Assembly: GCF_009883635.2 (NCBI RefSeq)
Contig: NZ_CP026115.2
Coordinates: 2,294,001-2,358,000, forward strand
Length of the DNA: 64,000 nt
Reading direction: 5' to 3'
Source: Pseudomonas putida
Lineage (GTDB): Bacteria > Pseudomonadota > Gammaproteobacteria > Pseudomonadales > Pseudomonadaceae
Shown here: piece by piece, positions 17,258-27,289 of the stretch
Position numbering within the stretch: the stretch's first letter is position 1
Layout of the letters: each line of letters opens with the position of its first letter
Notes under the pieces: model-generated
What the model saw: only the letters and a program-made list of their open reading frames with translations
Database searches by the model: none
What the model was told of the DNA's origin: nothing
Position numbers and translations under genes: made by a program

Positions 17258-18856
17258 ATGCCAGTAACCGACCCGTTTCGCCAAGGCCTCGATCGCGGCT
17301 GGATCAGCCATGACGGCTCACGCCTGGAGCAGGACCTGACGCTGGAGGCCGATATTGCCGTGATCGGCAGCGGAGCCGGCGGTGCCACCAGTGCGCAGAT
17401 GCTCAGCGCAGCAGGTTACAAGGTGTTGCTGATCGAAGAAGGCCCGTTGAAGACCAGCAGCGACTTCCATCTGCTGGAGAACGAGGCCTACGCCAGCCTG
17501 TACCAGGAAGGCCTGGGGCGGATGAGCAAGGATGGCGCCATTACCATCCTGCAAGGCCGCGCCGTCGGCGGGACCACGCTGATCAACTGGACCTCGAGCT
17601 TTCGCACGCCACCGCAGACATTAGCGCACTGGGCCGCAGCGCATGGCGTCACGGGCCTGGGAGAGAAAGACATGCAGCCCTGGTTCGAGCGTATCGAGCA
17701 CGACCTGGGCATCACGCCCTGGGCGATGCCGGCGAACGCCAACAACGAGGTACTGCGACGCGGCTGTGAACAGCTTGGCTATCGCTGGGCGGTGATCCCG
17801 CGCAACGTCCGCGGTTGCTGGAACCTCGGCTATTGCGGCATGGGCTGCCCGGTGAATGCCAAGCAATCGATGCTGGTCACGCGTATTCCGGCGACCCTCG
17901 AAAATGGCGGTGAACTGCTCTACCTCGCCCGCGCCGAACGCTTCGAACACAATGGCGAGCGTATCGCCCGGCTGCAGTGCCAGGCGCTGGATGCTCAAGG
18001 CGTACACGCCACCGGCCGGCTGATCAGCGTGCGAGCCCGCCACTACATCGTGGCCGGGGGCGGTATCAACAGCCCGGCCCTGCTACTGCGCTCCAAGGCT
18101 CCCGACCCGCATGGCCGCCTGGGCAAACGGACCTTCCTGCACCTGGTCAACTTCAGTGCGGCACGCTTCAATGACCGTATCGACCCGTTCTACGGCGCTC
18201 CTCAGTCGATCTACAGCGACCACTTCCAGTGGCAGGACGGCGTCGATGGGCCGGTCGGCTACAAGCTGGAAGTGCCGCCTTTGCACCCGGCCCTGGCCAG
18301 CACGTTGCTCGGTGGATACGGCAGCGACAATGCCCAGCGCATGGCCGAATTGCCACACACTCACGTGATGCTGGCTTTGTTGCGGGACGGTTTTCACCCC
18401 GAAAGTACAGGCGGGGCGGTGGAATTGCGCGGTGACGGCTCACCGGTGCTGGATTACCCGCTCACCGACTACCTGCGCGACGGCCTGCGTCGCGCCTATC
18501 ACAGCATGGCGCAAATCCAGTTCGCTGCAGGCGCCCAGCAGGTCACGCCGGTCCACAGCGACGCCGGCGCCGCTGCCAGCCTGGGCGAAGCTCAGCGCAT
18601 GATCGACGCCTTGCGCCTGGAGCCGTTCCGCACCCGGCTGGGCAGCGCCCATGTCATGGGGGGCTGCGCGATGGGCGACGACCCGCGCCAGGCGGTCTGC
18701 GACAGCCTGGGCCGCCATCACCAGCTGGAAAACCTGTCGATCCACGACGGTTCACTGTTCCCCACCAGCATCGGCGCCAACCCGCAGTTGTCGGTGTACG
18801 CCATCAGTGCCCGGCTGACCGAGGCCTTGGCTGCCCGCCTGGCACAGAGTGCATGA
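17258..18856 (+). CDS. GMC-family FAD-dependent alcohol dehydrogenase/oxidase
   Basis: A 532-residue flavoprotein. The dinucleotide-binding motif is IAVIGSGAGGATSAQMLSAA (about residues 32-51), followed by LIEEGP and the GMC signature around GRAVGGTTLINWTSSFR. The C-terminal catalytic region has AHVMGGCAMGDDPR and the Asn-containing SIHDGSLFPTSIGANPQLS. A cysteine-rich stretch (RGCWNLGYCGMGCPVNAKQS) in mid-protein is typical of the long-chain alcohol oxidase/choline dehydrogenase-like subgroup. No signal peptide is seen; export could occur with the Tat lipoprotein encoded 17 nt upstream. With the aldehyde dehydrogenase the operon could oxidise an alcohol to an acid. Substrate unknown. Confidence 0.87.
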   Translation: MPVTDPFRQGLDRGWISHDGSRLEQDLTLEADIAVIGSGAGGATSAQMLSAAGYKVLLIEEGPLKTSSDFHLLENEAYASLYQEGLGRMSKDGAITILQGRAVGGTTLINWTSSFRTPPQTLAHWAAAHGVTGLGEKDMQPWFERIEHDLGITPWAMPANANNEVLRRGCEQLGYRWAVIPRNVRGCWNLGYCGMGCPVNAKQSMLVTRIPATLENGGELLYLARAERFEHNGERIARLQCQALDAQGVHATGRLISVRARHYIVAGGGINSPALLLRSKAPDPHGRLGKRTFLHLVNFSAARFNDRIDPFYGAPQSIYSDHFQWQDGVDGPVGYKLEVPPLHPALASTLLGGYGSDNAQRMAELPHTHVMLALLRDGFHPESTGGAVELRGDGSPVLDYPLTDYLRDGLRRAYHSMAQIQFAAGAQQVTPVHSDAGAAASLGEAQRMIDALRLEPFRTRLGSAHVMGGCAMGDDPRQAVCDSLGRHHQLENLSIHDGSLFPTSIGANPQLSVYAISARLTEALAARLAQSA

Positions 18857-19447
<591 letters not shown>

Positions 19448-19453
19448 CCTTGA

Positions 19454-19807
<354 letters not shown>

Positions 19808-19817
19808 GCGCAGACGG

Positions 19818-20630
19818 CTAGCGCTGGCAACGCGGGCAGAACACGCTCGCCCGCTGCCCCAGCTTCACCTCGCGCAAGGCCGTGCCGCACAGCTTGCACG
19901 GCATCCCGCCCCGCCCGTAGACGAACAATTCCTGCTGGAAGTACCCCGGCTGCCCGTCGCCGCCGATGAAATCGCGCAAGGTCGTGCCGCCCTGCTCGAT
20001 GGCCGCCGCCAGCACCCGTTTGATCTCGATTGCCAGCTTCAGGTAGCGCGCCCGGGAAACCCCGCCCGCCTCGCGGCGCGGGTCGATGCCGGCAGCGAAC
20101 AGCGCCTCGGTCGCGTAGATGTTGCCCACGCCGACTACCACCGCGTTGTCCATGATGAAGGGCTTGACCGCCATCGAGCGCCCGCGCGACAGCTGGAACA
20201 GCCGTTCACCGTCGAACAGGTCGGTCAGCGGCTCCGGCCCCAGGCGCAGCAACAGTTCGTGGTTGAGCGGGTCGAGGCTCCAGAGCATGGCACCGAACCG
20301 TCGCGGGTCGGTGTAACGCAGCATCAGCCCCGATTCCAGCTCGATATCGACATGTTCATGCTTGGCCGCTGGCAAGCCCAGCTCCACCAGGCGCAAGTTG
20401 CCCGACATGCCCAGGTGGCTGATCAAGGTGCCGACCTCGGCGTTGATCAGCAGGTATTTGGCCCGGCGCTCGACGCTGACGATGCGCTGCCCGGACAGCC
20501 GCACGTCGAGGTCTTCGGGGATCGGCCAGCGCAGCCGCCGGTCCCTCACCACCACACGGCTGACGCGCTGGCCTACCAGGTGGGGTGCAATCCCGCGCCG
20601 GGTGGTTTCGACTTCAGGTAATTCCGGCAT
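19818..20630 (-). CDS. mutM: Formamidopyrimidine-DNA glycosylase (Fpg/MutM)
   Basis: A 270-residue DNA repair glycosylase/AP lyase removing 8-oxoguanine and formamidopyrimidines. The N-terminal [13 protein letters not shown] provides the catalytic proline 1 and glutamate 2, the beta-delta elimination lysine lies in [10 protein letters not shown], and the helix-two-turn-helix is seen around [18 protein letters not shown]. The C-terminal zinc finger is complete ([20 protein letters not shown], then CPRCQR). It starts only a few nucleotides after the HDOD gene on the same strand, so the two are probably co-transcribed, and is convergent with the ferredoxin gene. Confidence 0.97.
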   Translation of the reverse strand: MPELPEVETTRRGIAPHLVGQRVSRVVVRDRRLRWPIPEDLDVRLSGQRIVSVERRAKYLLINAEVGTLISHLGMSGNLRLVELGLPAAKHEHVDIELESGLMLRYTDPRRFGAMLWSLDPLNHELLLRLGPEPLTDLFDGERLFQLSRGRSMAVKPFIMDNAVVVGVGNIYATEALFAAGIDPRREAGGVSRARYLKLAIEIKRVLAAAIEQGGTTLRDFIGGDGQPGYFQQELFVYGRGGMPCKLCGTALREVKLGQRASVFCPRCQR

Positions 20631-20633
20631 GAA

Positions 20634-21506
20634 TCAGTGCCCGCCCAGCTCGCGAATGTTCTGTTTCAGGGTCTCGAAGTCGTACTCCGACAAGCCGATA
20701 TAGTCCAGCACCAGCGGGCCGACCGCATTCCACTCGTGGTCGACGTTCTGGTTGCCCAGCACGCGGTACGAGGCGCAGATGTGCTCGGCCATCTTCAGCA
20801 CGGCCAGCAGGTTCTTCAATTGGCTCTGGGTATTGCGCGGCGAGTCTTCGCGGAAGACCGCCAGGGCATTGTGGTGGTTGGCGATGGCCGCGCTGATGTG
20901 CTCCGGCAGGCGCCAGGACTTGGCCGTGAAGTAGCCGACCACGGAATGGTTGGTGTTGAAGGCGCGGTTCTCGGTATCGACCACGCGTGTTTCCTCACCG
21001 GCCTTGGCGTAGGCGTCTTCGAGCACCTGCATGTACTCGGGGAAGCGCTTGAGCATCAGCGGTACGCCGCAATCGTGGAACAGGCCGAGGGTATAAGCCT
21101 CGTCGGCCGCCTGGATGCCGGTACGCTTGGCCAGGGTCAGGCAGGTCATGGCCACGTCCTGGGCGGTATCCCAGAAGCGGTTGAGGGTGACGATGGTCTC
21201 GTCGCTCATCTCGCCCTTGATCGACTGCGCATTGATCAGATTGATGATCGAACGGCTGCCCAGCAGGTTCACCGCACGCTGGATCGAACCGATCTTGTTC
21301 GACAGGCCGAAATGCGGCGAGTTGACCAGCTTGAGCAAGGCACCCGCGAGGCCAGGGTCCTGGGAAATCAGCTTGGCGATGGTTTCCAGATCCGGATCAG
21401 GCATGTACTGCTCGAACTGCAGGTCGACCATGATCTGCGGCTGCGGCGGAATGGTGATGCCTTGCAAGGCTTGCTGGATCTGTTCGGCGCTGAGTTCTTG
21501 GGACAT
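20634..21506 (-). CDS. HDOD-domain signalling protein
   Basis: A 290-residue protein consisting of one HDOD domain (about residues 18-215), with IPPQPQIMVDL, KLISQDPGLAGALLKLVNS and GSIQRAVNLLGSRSIINL. HDOD domains lack the full metal-binding set of HD phosphohydrolases and act in signalling and post-transcriptional control; DCGVPLMLKRFP keeps only part of an HD-like motif. No partner domain is fused. The ATG giving MSQELSAEQIQQALQGI is used because upstream codons are not domain-like. It lies directly before mutM with a 3-nt gap, suggesting an operon, and is divergent from the rRNA methyltransferase gene. Confidence 0.87.
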   Translation of the reverse strand: MSQELSAEQIQQALQGITIPPQPQIMVDLQFEQYMPDPDLETIAKLISQDPGLAGALLKLVNSPHFGLSNKIGSIQRAVNLLGSRSIINLINAQSIKGEMSDETIVTLNRFWDTAQDVAMTCLTLAKRTGIQAADEAYTLGLFHDCGVPLMLKRFPEYMQVLEDAYAKAGEETRVVDTENRAFNTNHSVVGYFTAKSWRLPEHISAAIANHHNALAVFREDSPRNTQSQLKNLLAVLKMAEHICASYRVLGNQNVDHEWNAVGPLVLDYIGLSEYDFETLKQNIRELGGH

Positions 21507-21693
21507 GCGTGCACACTCGTGAAGGACGAAGGATTCTAACCCCGTAGTCCGGCACCACACCAATCGCCGAAGGTGGGCCACGTGGTAAAAATTCAGACAA
21601 TTGGTGTCTGTTCCGCGCTCTTCGCGGCCCTGCAATTCAGCAGGCAAAGGGCCAACAGGCTATAATCCCGCTCTTTTTTCCCGGAGCGACGTC

Positions 21694-22890
21694 ATGTCCC
21701 TGCCCAGCCTTCGCCTTAAAGCCAATGCCGACCGCCGCCTGCGCGCCGGCCACCTGTGGGTCTACAGCAACGAAGTCGACGTCTCCGCGACCCCGCTGCA
21801 AGGCTTCCAGGCCGGCCAGCAGGCAGTGCTCGAAGCTGCCAATGGCAAGCCGCTGGGCATCGTCGCCCTGAGCCCGAACAACCTGATCTGCGCCCGCCTG
21901 CTGTCGCGTGACATCAAGCTGCCACTGGACAAGTCGTTGCTGGTGCACCGCTTGAACGTCGCCCTGTCCCTGCGCGAGCGCCTGTTCGACCAGCCGTGCT
22001 ACCGCCTGGTATACGGCGATTCAGACCTGCTGCCGGGCCTGGTGGTCGACCGTTTCTACGACATCCTCGTGGTGCAGCTGGCCTCGGCCACCATGGAAGC
22101 GCACAAAGACGACGTGATCGCGGCCCTGATCCAGGTGCTCAAGCCCAGCGGCATCCTGTTCAAGAACGACTCAGCCGCCCGCGACGCCGAAGGCCTGCAG
22201 CGCTATGTCGAAACCGTCTACGGTGAAGTACCGGACTGGGTCCCGCTGGAAGAGAACGGCGTCAAGTTCGAAGCCCCGGTACGCGAAGGCCAGAAAACCG
22301 GCTGGTTCTACGACCACCGCATGAACCGCGCACGCCTGGCCCCCTACGTCAAAGGCAAGCGCGTGCTCGACCTGTTCAGCTACATCGGTGGCTGGGGCGT
22401 GCAGGCCGGTGCGTTCGGCGCCAGCGAAGTGTTCTGCGTGGATGCCTCGGGCTTTGCCCTTGATGGTGTCGAGCGTAACGCTGCGCTGAACGGCATCAGC
22501 GAGAAACTGACCTGCATCGAAGGCGACGTGTTCGAGGCCCTGCGTGAGCTGAAGGCCGCCGAAGAGCGCTTCGACGTGATCATTGCCGACCCACCCGCCT
22601 TCATCAAGCGCAAGAAGGACCTGAAAAACGGCGAAGCGGCCTACCGCCGCCTCAATGAACAGGCCATGCGCATGCTGAGCAAGGACGGCATCCTGGTCAG
22701 CGCCTCGTGCTCGATGCACCTGCCCGAGGACGACCTGCACAACATTCTGCTGACCAGCGCTCGCCACCTGGACCGCAACCTGCAACTGCTCGAGCGCGGC
22801 GGCCAGGGCCCGGACCACCCGGTGCACCCGGCCATCGCCGAAACCCGCTACATCAAGAGCATCACCTGCCGCTTGCTGCCAAACAGCTGA
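21694..22890 (+). CDS. rlmI: Class I SAM-dependent rRNA methyltransferase, RlmI type
   Basis: A 398-residue protein with an N-terminal PUA domain (LPSLRLKANADRRLRAGHLW to about residue 75) and a C-terminal Rossmann methyltransferase: motif I VLDLFSYIGGWGVQAGAFGA, the catalytic region VIIADPPAFIKRKKDL and SASCSMHLPEDDL. RlmI methylates C5 of C1962 in 23S rRNA; assignment to that exact position is by family. A TATAAT hexamer (21661-21666) sits 33 nt before the ATG and GGAG precedes it, consistent with its own promoter. Codons upstream of the chosen ATG are not domain-like. Confidence 0.88.
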   Translation: MSLPSLRLKANADRRLRAGHLWVYSNEVDVSATPLQGFQAGQQAVLEAANGKPLGIVALSPNNLICARLLSRDIKLPLDKSLLVHRLNVALSLRERLFDQPCYRLVYGDSDLLPGLVVDRFYDILVVQLASATMEAHKDDVIAALIQVLKPSGILFKNDSAARDAEGLQRYVETVYGEVPDWVPLEENGVKFEAPVREGQKTGWFYDHRMNRARLAPYVKGKRVLDLFSYIGGWGVQAGAFGASEVFCVDASGFALDGVERNAALNGISEKLTCIEGDVFEALRELKAAEERFDVIIADPPAFIKRKKDLKNGEAAYRRLNEQAMRMLSKDGILVSASCSMHLPEDDLHNILLTSARHLDRNLQLLERGGQGPDHPVHPAIAETRYIKSITCRLLPNS

Positions 22891-22899
22891 CCCCGCACG

Positions 22900-22925
22900 G
22901 CCCGGGGGCGCGATGCGCCCCGGGC
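22900..22925. terminator. GC-rich hairpin between convergent rlmI and mgtE-like genes
   Basis: GCCCGGGGGCGC and GCGCCCCGGGC form an 11-bp stem with one bulged G and a GAT loop, ten nucleotides after the rlmI stop and just after the stop of the convergent transporter gene. No T run follows, so termination is plausible but not certain. Confidence 0.5.
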
Positions 22926-22930
22926 TGGCA

Positions 22931-23605
22931 TCAGATCTCCAGCACCTGCGAGGCGATCCCGAAGTACACCAGCACCCCCGCCGCATCGGCGATCGAGGTC
23001 ACCAGCGGGCCACTGGCGGTCGCCGGGTCGAGCTTCAGGCGAGTGAACAGGAACGGCAGGCTCATGCCGATCAAGCTGCCGATCAACACAATCACCAGCA
23101 TGCTGCTGGCCACGATCACGGCGACGTCCGTGCCACCCCGCAATGCTCCCAGCGATGCGACCGCCAACGCCATGGTGCCACCGAGCGCCAGTGCCACCCC
23201 ACATTCGCGGACCAGCATGCGCATCCAGTCGCGCATGACCACCTCCCCCGTCGCCAACGCCCGCACCATCAAAGTGGCCGACTGCGCCCCGGCGTTGCCC
23301 CCGCTGTCCACCAACAAAGGCAGGAAGAACACCAGTACGATATGCGCGGCGATGGTTTCTTCAAAGGCGGCGATGCCGGCGCCGGAAAACAGATTGCCGA
23401 ACACCAGCAGCACCAGCCACAGCACTCGCTTGCGGTACAGCAGGCCGACCGTGGCATTGCGCAGGTTACCGACGTGATTGGTGATCGATGCGCCTTTGTG
23501 GAAGTCTTCGGTAGCCTCTTGGCGAAGCTTGTCCAGCGCTTCGCTGGTCTGGTCGTGCGTGAGCGGTTGATTACAACGGATGCAGTTTGTGCAGACAGAA
23601 TACAT
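22931..23605 (-). CDS. MgtE-type magnesium transporter reduced to the membrane domain
   Basis: A 224-residue protein matching only the C-terminal transmembrane domain of MgtE: a leading helix EALDKLRQEATEDFHKG, RNATVGLLYRKRVLWLVLLV, the pore motif LPLLVDSGGNAGAQSATLMV and the final helices TSIADAAGVLVYFGIA, giving five membrane segments. The regulatory N domain and the CBS pair that gate full-length MgtE by cytosolic magnesium are absent. Instead there is a short N-terminus with three cysteines (CTNCIRC, residues 5-11). A good ribosome site (GGAG, 8 nt before ATG) supports this start, so it is not an obvious 5' truncation. Divalent cation transport is inferred. Confidence 0.82.
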   Translation of the reverse strand: MYSVCTNCIRCNQPLTHDQTSEALDKLRQEATEDFHKGASITNHVGNLRNATVGLLYRKRVLWLVLLVFGNLFSGAGIAAFEETIAAHIVLVFFLPLLVDSGGNAGAQSATLMVRALATGEVVMRDWMRMLVRECGVALALGGTMALAVASLGALRGGTDVAVIVASSMLVIVLIGSLIGMSLPFLFTRLKLDPATASGPLVTSIADAAGVLVYFGIASQVLEI

Positions 23606-24084
23606 GTGAGTCTCCAGGCGCCGACGCAGGCACCCGCGAGCCTCGAACCCAGGGATTCAAGCCATAGCAAGCCCTGGCAGCAACGCGCTCAGTGCCAATT
23701 TACAAGTTCGGGGTGAACTGAAACTGGGAAGGTCCATTGAAGTGATTTCTCGTGAAGCCGCACATGCGGCGCCGCGGATGATAGCCAGTACGGTTGGCAA
23801 GGTCTGCCCCGCTGGCAGCATTTCAGAAGCGTCCTACAAATAGCTGGAATCCCCTCCGAAACCACCGTCCAGACACATCTTCATTCCCTCGCCGCGCCAG
23901 CGGTGTAGAATCGGCCTATTCATCGCCAGTCATCCCCGGCGGGTTTATGAGCTCTGGCCAAGCACGCGGCGATCCCGCGCGGTCTTCGGCCCCATCCGTG
24001 CCAGTGGCAACCGGCCTGCGGCACAAAGGACAAGAGAAGCTCACTCCCCTTTTTGTGACCTGATTAAGCCGCCAGGAGTGTTTC
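23606..24084. other. Intergenic region between the mgtE-like gene and ilvD
   Basis: About 480 nt with no convincing gene. It must hold divergent promoters. On the left it contains an inverted repeat CCAGGG/CCCTGG (about 23649-23676) that would form a loop in the leader of the transporter transcript, and GCCGCACATGCGGC (23757-23770), a short palindrome. On the ilvD side TAGAAT at 23907 may be a -10 box, and AGGAG lies 6 nt before the ilvD ATG. I recognise no leader peptide or known riboswitch. The open frames here lack coding character. Confidence 0.5.
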
Positions 24085-25926
24085 ATGCCTGATTATCGTT
24101 CCAAGACTTCCACCCAAGGCCGCAACATGGCCGGCGCCCGCGCCCTGTGGCGTGCCACCGGGATGAAGGACGAAGACTTCAAGAAACCGATCATCGCCAT
24201 CGCCAACTCGTTCACCCAGTTCGTCCCGGGCCACGTGCACCTGAAGGACCTGGGCCAACTGGTCGCCCGCGAGATCGAACGCGCCGGTGGCGTGGCCAAG
24301 GAATTCAACACCATCGCGGTCGATGATGGCATCGCCATGGGCCACGACGGCATGCTGTACTCGCTGCCAAGCCGCGAGATCATCGCCGACGCCGTCGAAT
24401 ACATGGTCAACGCCCACTGCGCCGACGCCATCGTCTGCATCTCCAACTGCGACAAGATCACCCCCGGCATGCTGATGGCCGCCCTGCGCCTGAACATCCC
24501 GGTGATCTTCGTCTCCGGCGGCCCGATGGAAGCCGGCAAGACCAAGCTGGCCAGCCACGGCCTGGACCTGGTCGACGCGATGGTCATCGCCGCTGACTCC
24601 ACTGCCAGTGACGAAAAAGTCGCCGAGTACGAGCGCAGCGCCTGCCCGACCTGCGGTTCGTGCTCCGGCATGTTCACCGCCAACTCGATGAACTGCCTGA
24701 CCGAAGCCCTGGGCCTGGCCCTGCCGGGCAACGGTTCGACCCTGGCCACCCACGCCGACCGCGAGCAGCTGTTCCTCACCGCCGGCCGCACCATCGTCGA
24801 GCTGTGCAAGCGCTACTACCAGGAAAACGACGAGTCTGTGCTGCCGCGCAGCATCGCCAACTTCAAGGCGTTCGAGAACGCCATGATGCTCGACATCGCC
24901 ATGGGCGGTTCGACCAACACCATCCTGCACCTGCTGGCTGCAGCCCAGGAAGGTGAGGTCGAGTTCGACCTGCGCGACATCGATCGCCTGTCGCGCAAGG
25001 TGCCGCAGCTGTGCAAGGTGGCGCCGAACATCCAGAAGTACCACATGGAAGACGTGCACCGCGCTGGCGGCATCTTCAGCATCCTCGGTTCGCTGGCCCG
25101 TGGCGGCCTGCTGCACACCGACCTGCCGACCGTGCACAGCCGCAGCATGGAAGAAGCCATCGCCAAGTGGGACATTACCCAGACCGATGACGAAGCCGTG
25201 CACACCTTCTTCAAGGCAGGCCCGGCCGGCATCCCGACCCAGACCGCGTTCAGCCAGTCGACCCGTTGGGAAACCCTCGACGACGACCGTGAAAACGGCT
25301 GCATCCGCAGCTTCGAGCACGCCTACTCGCAAGAAGGCGGCCTGGCTGTGCTGTACGGCAACATCGCCCTGGATGGCTGCGTGGTGAAAACCGCTGGCGT
25401 CGACGAGTCGATCCACGTGTTCGAAGGCACCGCGAAGATCTTCGAGAGCCAGGACAGCGCCGTGCGCGGCATCCTCGCCGACGAAGTGAAGGCCGGCGAC
25501 ATCGTGATCATCCGTTACGAAGGCCCGAAAGGTGGCCCGGGCATGCAAGAAATGCTCTACCCGACCTCGTACCTGAAGTCCAAGGGCCTGGGCAAGGCCT
25601 GCGCCCTGCTCACCGATGGCCGCTTCTCGGGCGGTACCTCGGGCCTGTCGATCGGCCACGCCTCGCCGGAAGCCGCCGCTGGCGGTGCCATCGGCCTGGT
25701 GCGCGACGGCGACAAGGTGCTGATCGACATCCCCAACCGGTCGATCAACCTGCTGGTCAGCGACGAAGAGCTGGCTCAGCGCCGCATCGAGCAGGACAAG
25801 AAAGGCTGGAAACCAGCTGAAGTCCGCCCACGCAAGGTGACCACCGCGCTGAAGGCCTACGCCCTGCTGGCGACCAGTGCCGACAAAGGTGCTGTGCGTA
25901 ACAAGGCGATGCTTGAAGGGCTGTGA
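24085..25926 (+). CDS. ilvD: Dihydroxy-acid dehydratase
   Basis: A 613-residue Fe-S dehydratase converting 2,3-dihydroxy-isovalerate and -methylvalerate to the 2-keto acids of valine and isoleucine synthesis. Cluster-binding cysteines are in [12 protein letters not shown] and [19 protein letters not shown]; further signatures are [15 protein letters not shown] near the N-terminus and [20 protein letters not shown] near the C-terminus. Length is that of the longer E. coli-type enzyme. Start supported by AGGAG. The gene stands alone between divergent mgtE-like and convergent pchP genes; ilvA of the same pathway is also in this window. Confidence 0.98.
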   Translation: MPDYRSKTSTQGRNMAGARALWRATGMKDEDFKKPIIAIANSFTQFVPGHVHLKDLGQLVAREIERAGGVAKEFNTIAVDDGIAMGHDGMLYSLPSREIIADAVEYMVNAHCADAIVCISNCDKITPGMLMAALRLNIPVIFVSGGPMEAGKTKLASHGLDLVDAMVIAADSTASDEKVAEYERSACPTCGSCSGMFTANSMNCLTEALGLALPGNGSTLATHADREQLFLTAGRTIVELCKRYYQENDESVLPRSIANFKAFENAMMLDIAMGGSTNTILHLLAAAQEGEVEFDLRDIDRLSRKVPQLCKVAPNIQKYHMEDVHRAGGIFSILGSLARGGLLHTDLPTVHSRSMEEAIAKWDITQTDDEAVHTFFKAGPAGIPTQTAFSQSTRWETLDDDRENGCIRSFEHAYSQEGGLAVLYGNIALDGCVVKTAGVDESIHVFEGTAKIFESQDSAVRGILADEVKAGDIVIIRYEGPKGGPGMQEMLYPTSYLKSKGLGKACALLTDGRFSGGTSGLSIGHASPEAAAGGAIGLVRDGDKVLIDIPNRSINLLVSDEELAQRRIEQDKKGWKPAEVRPRKVTTALKAYALLATSADKGAVRNKAMLEGL

Positions 25927-25947
25927 GGCTCTGACCGCGTGAAAGAG

Positions 25948-25976
25948 AAACCGGCGCCCTGAGCGCCGGTTTTTTT
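25948..25976. terminator. Intrinsic terminator after ilvD, shared with the convergent phosphatase gene
   Basis: CCGGCGC and GCGCCGG with a 5-nt loop form a stem flanked by AAA and a run of seven T, 21 nt after the ilvD stop. Confidence 0.9.
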
Positions 25977-25991
25977 ATGCCTGTACCGGCC

Positions 25992-27047
25992 CTACTGAAT
26001 CTGCTCCGGCGTCACGATCACCCAGTTCTTGTCCGCCGTCACCGGCAACCCTTCCTTCGCCTGCGCCGTCGCGTTCTTCGCGATCATCCCGTTCAACTGC
26101 TCCATGTACTTGGCCTTGCGGTTTATCCACAGGTGGATGCCCCCCTTGTCTACATTCACGCCATGGAACTGCATGTAGCCATCGCTGGTTGGCGTATCGC
26201 CACCCACCAGCACCGGCCTCTTCCATTCATCGATGTAGGTCAGGATCGCCGCCTGCTTGCCTGCCATCCAGGTGGCTGGTGTCCACAAGTAAGGCGTCAG
26301 TTCCAGCCCTTCGTTGGCCTTCGCGTCATATTGCCCGGCGCTGATCTGCTTGCGCGCCGTGGTCAGCTGGCCATTGGCGCGATCCTTGAGCAACAGGCTG
26401 ACGCCAATCACGTTTTGCGGTTTGACGTTGTAGCCGTACTTAGGATCGGAAGCGACCATCCTCACCAGCTCTTCAGACGCCGCCGAAATCACATAGACCT
26501 CGATGCCATTCTCCATCAGCTTGTTATACAGCTCGGCCTGGCCAGTGAAGACCTTTGGCGGCTGCACCTCGATGGCCTTGACCTGATCGCCTTCGAAGTA
26601 GGTGCTGGGGATCGGCTTGCCCGAGGCCATCAGCTCATCGACCTGAGCCTTGAGCTCTTTGAGGGTGAAGCCGGCAAACACCTGCGCCACCCACGGGTAG
26701 CAGACCATGTCGTCGATCTCGCACAGACGGTAGTAGTAGCTGAACAGGCTCTCCTTGTGCTCGGCCGTGTCCTTGAACGGGATCAGCTTGAGCGACGGGT
26801 CGAGTTTGTCGCGGGTCAGCAGACCCTTGTTTTCCATGAACGGCAGCAGCGCTTCTTCGAGGTCGTAGCGGTAACTGGTGTTGTCCATGTCAAAGACTGC
26901 GTAGTTACCTTTGTGGGCATTGGCGGCAATCATGGCATCGAGCTGTTTGGCTGCATCGGTGGGCCAGTGCTTGAGCTCGGTGGCGAAGCTTTCGACACTG
27001 AACAGCAGGGACAAACCCAGGACCAGGGCTTTCGGAGCGAACTTCAT
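25992..27047 (-). CDS. pchP: Secreted phosphorylcholine phosphatase of the HAD superfamily
   Basis: A 351-residue periplasmic phosphatase. The signal peptide is [24 protein letters not shown] motifs match those of Pseudomonas PchP: motif [13 protein letters not shown], motif [13 protein letters not shown] and motif [15 protein letters not shown]. PchP releases inorganic phosphate from phosphorylcholine produced by phospholipase C acting on host or environmental phosphatidylcholine, so that the choline can be imported and oxidised. The assignment rests on motif spacing and length. No choline genes are adjacent. It is convergent with ilvD and divergent from the cystine transporter. Confidence 0.85.
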   Translation of the reverse strand: MKFAPKALVLGLSLLFSVESFATELKHWPTDAAKQLDAMIAANAHKGNYAVFDMDNTSYRYDLEEALLPFMENKGLLTRDKLDPSLKLIPFKDTAEHKESLFSYYYRLCEIDDMVCYPWVAQVFAGFTLKELKAQVDELMASGKPIPSTYFEGDQVKAIEVQPPKVFTGQAELYNKLMENGIEVYVISAASEELVRMVASDPKYGYNVKPQNVIGVSLLLKDRANGQLTTARKQISAGQYDAKANEGLELTPYLWTPATWMAGKQAAILTYIDEWKRPVLVGGDTPTSDGYMQFHGVNVDKGGIHLWINRKAKYMEQLNGMIAKNATAQAKEGLPVTADKNWVIVTPEQIQ

Positions 27048-27139
27048 GTGCGAATCTCCTGAAATGACCCGGAAAAACTAGTGCAACATTCGCCGATTCC
27101 GACCCCTCACAACGACCTTCACAAAACTGTAAACGTCGT

Positions 27140-27284
27140 GTGCATTGCTATCCGCGACAACCTGTTATTCCATAAACGACTAAGCAAATTACTTTTGGGT
27201 ATAAATTCGTTTCTTTTCAGGCTGTTAGCATTTCCGTTCGCAATCGCTCACCAGAGGCGATGCCTCTTCTGCTTTTTCCTGGAG
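27140..27284 (+). promoter_or_regulatory. AT-rich promoter region of the cystine transporter
   Basis: The stretch is clearly more AT-rich than its surroundings. TATAAAT at 27200-27206 is a good -10, but no -35 is found at the right distance, which suggests an activator-dependent promoter. TTATTCCATAAACGACTAAG just upstream resembles leader sequences I associate with CysB-controlled sulfur genes in pseudomonads; this is inference. A GGAG ribosome site (27281-27284) precedes the start codon. Confidence 0.45.
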
Positions 27285-27289
27285 CTTCA

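Noticed and set aside
23794..24063. Small plus-strand open frame before ilvD as a leader peptide gene
   Set aside because: Ninety codons with no branched-chain codon run, no attenuator hairpin and no ribosome site; it looks like non-coding sequence.
24064..25659. A 531-codon open frame opposite ilvD
   Set aside because: Antisense shadow of a strongly conserved gene; composition rich in H, V, G and A without recognisable domains.
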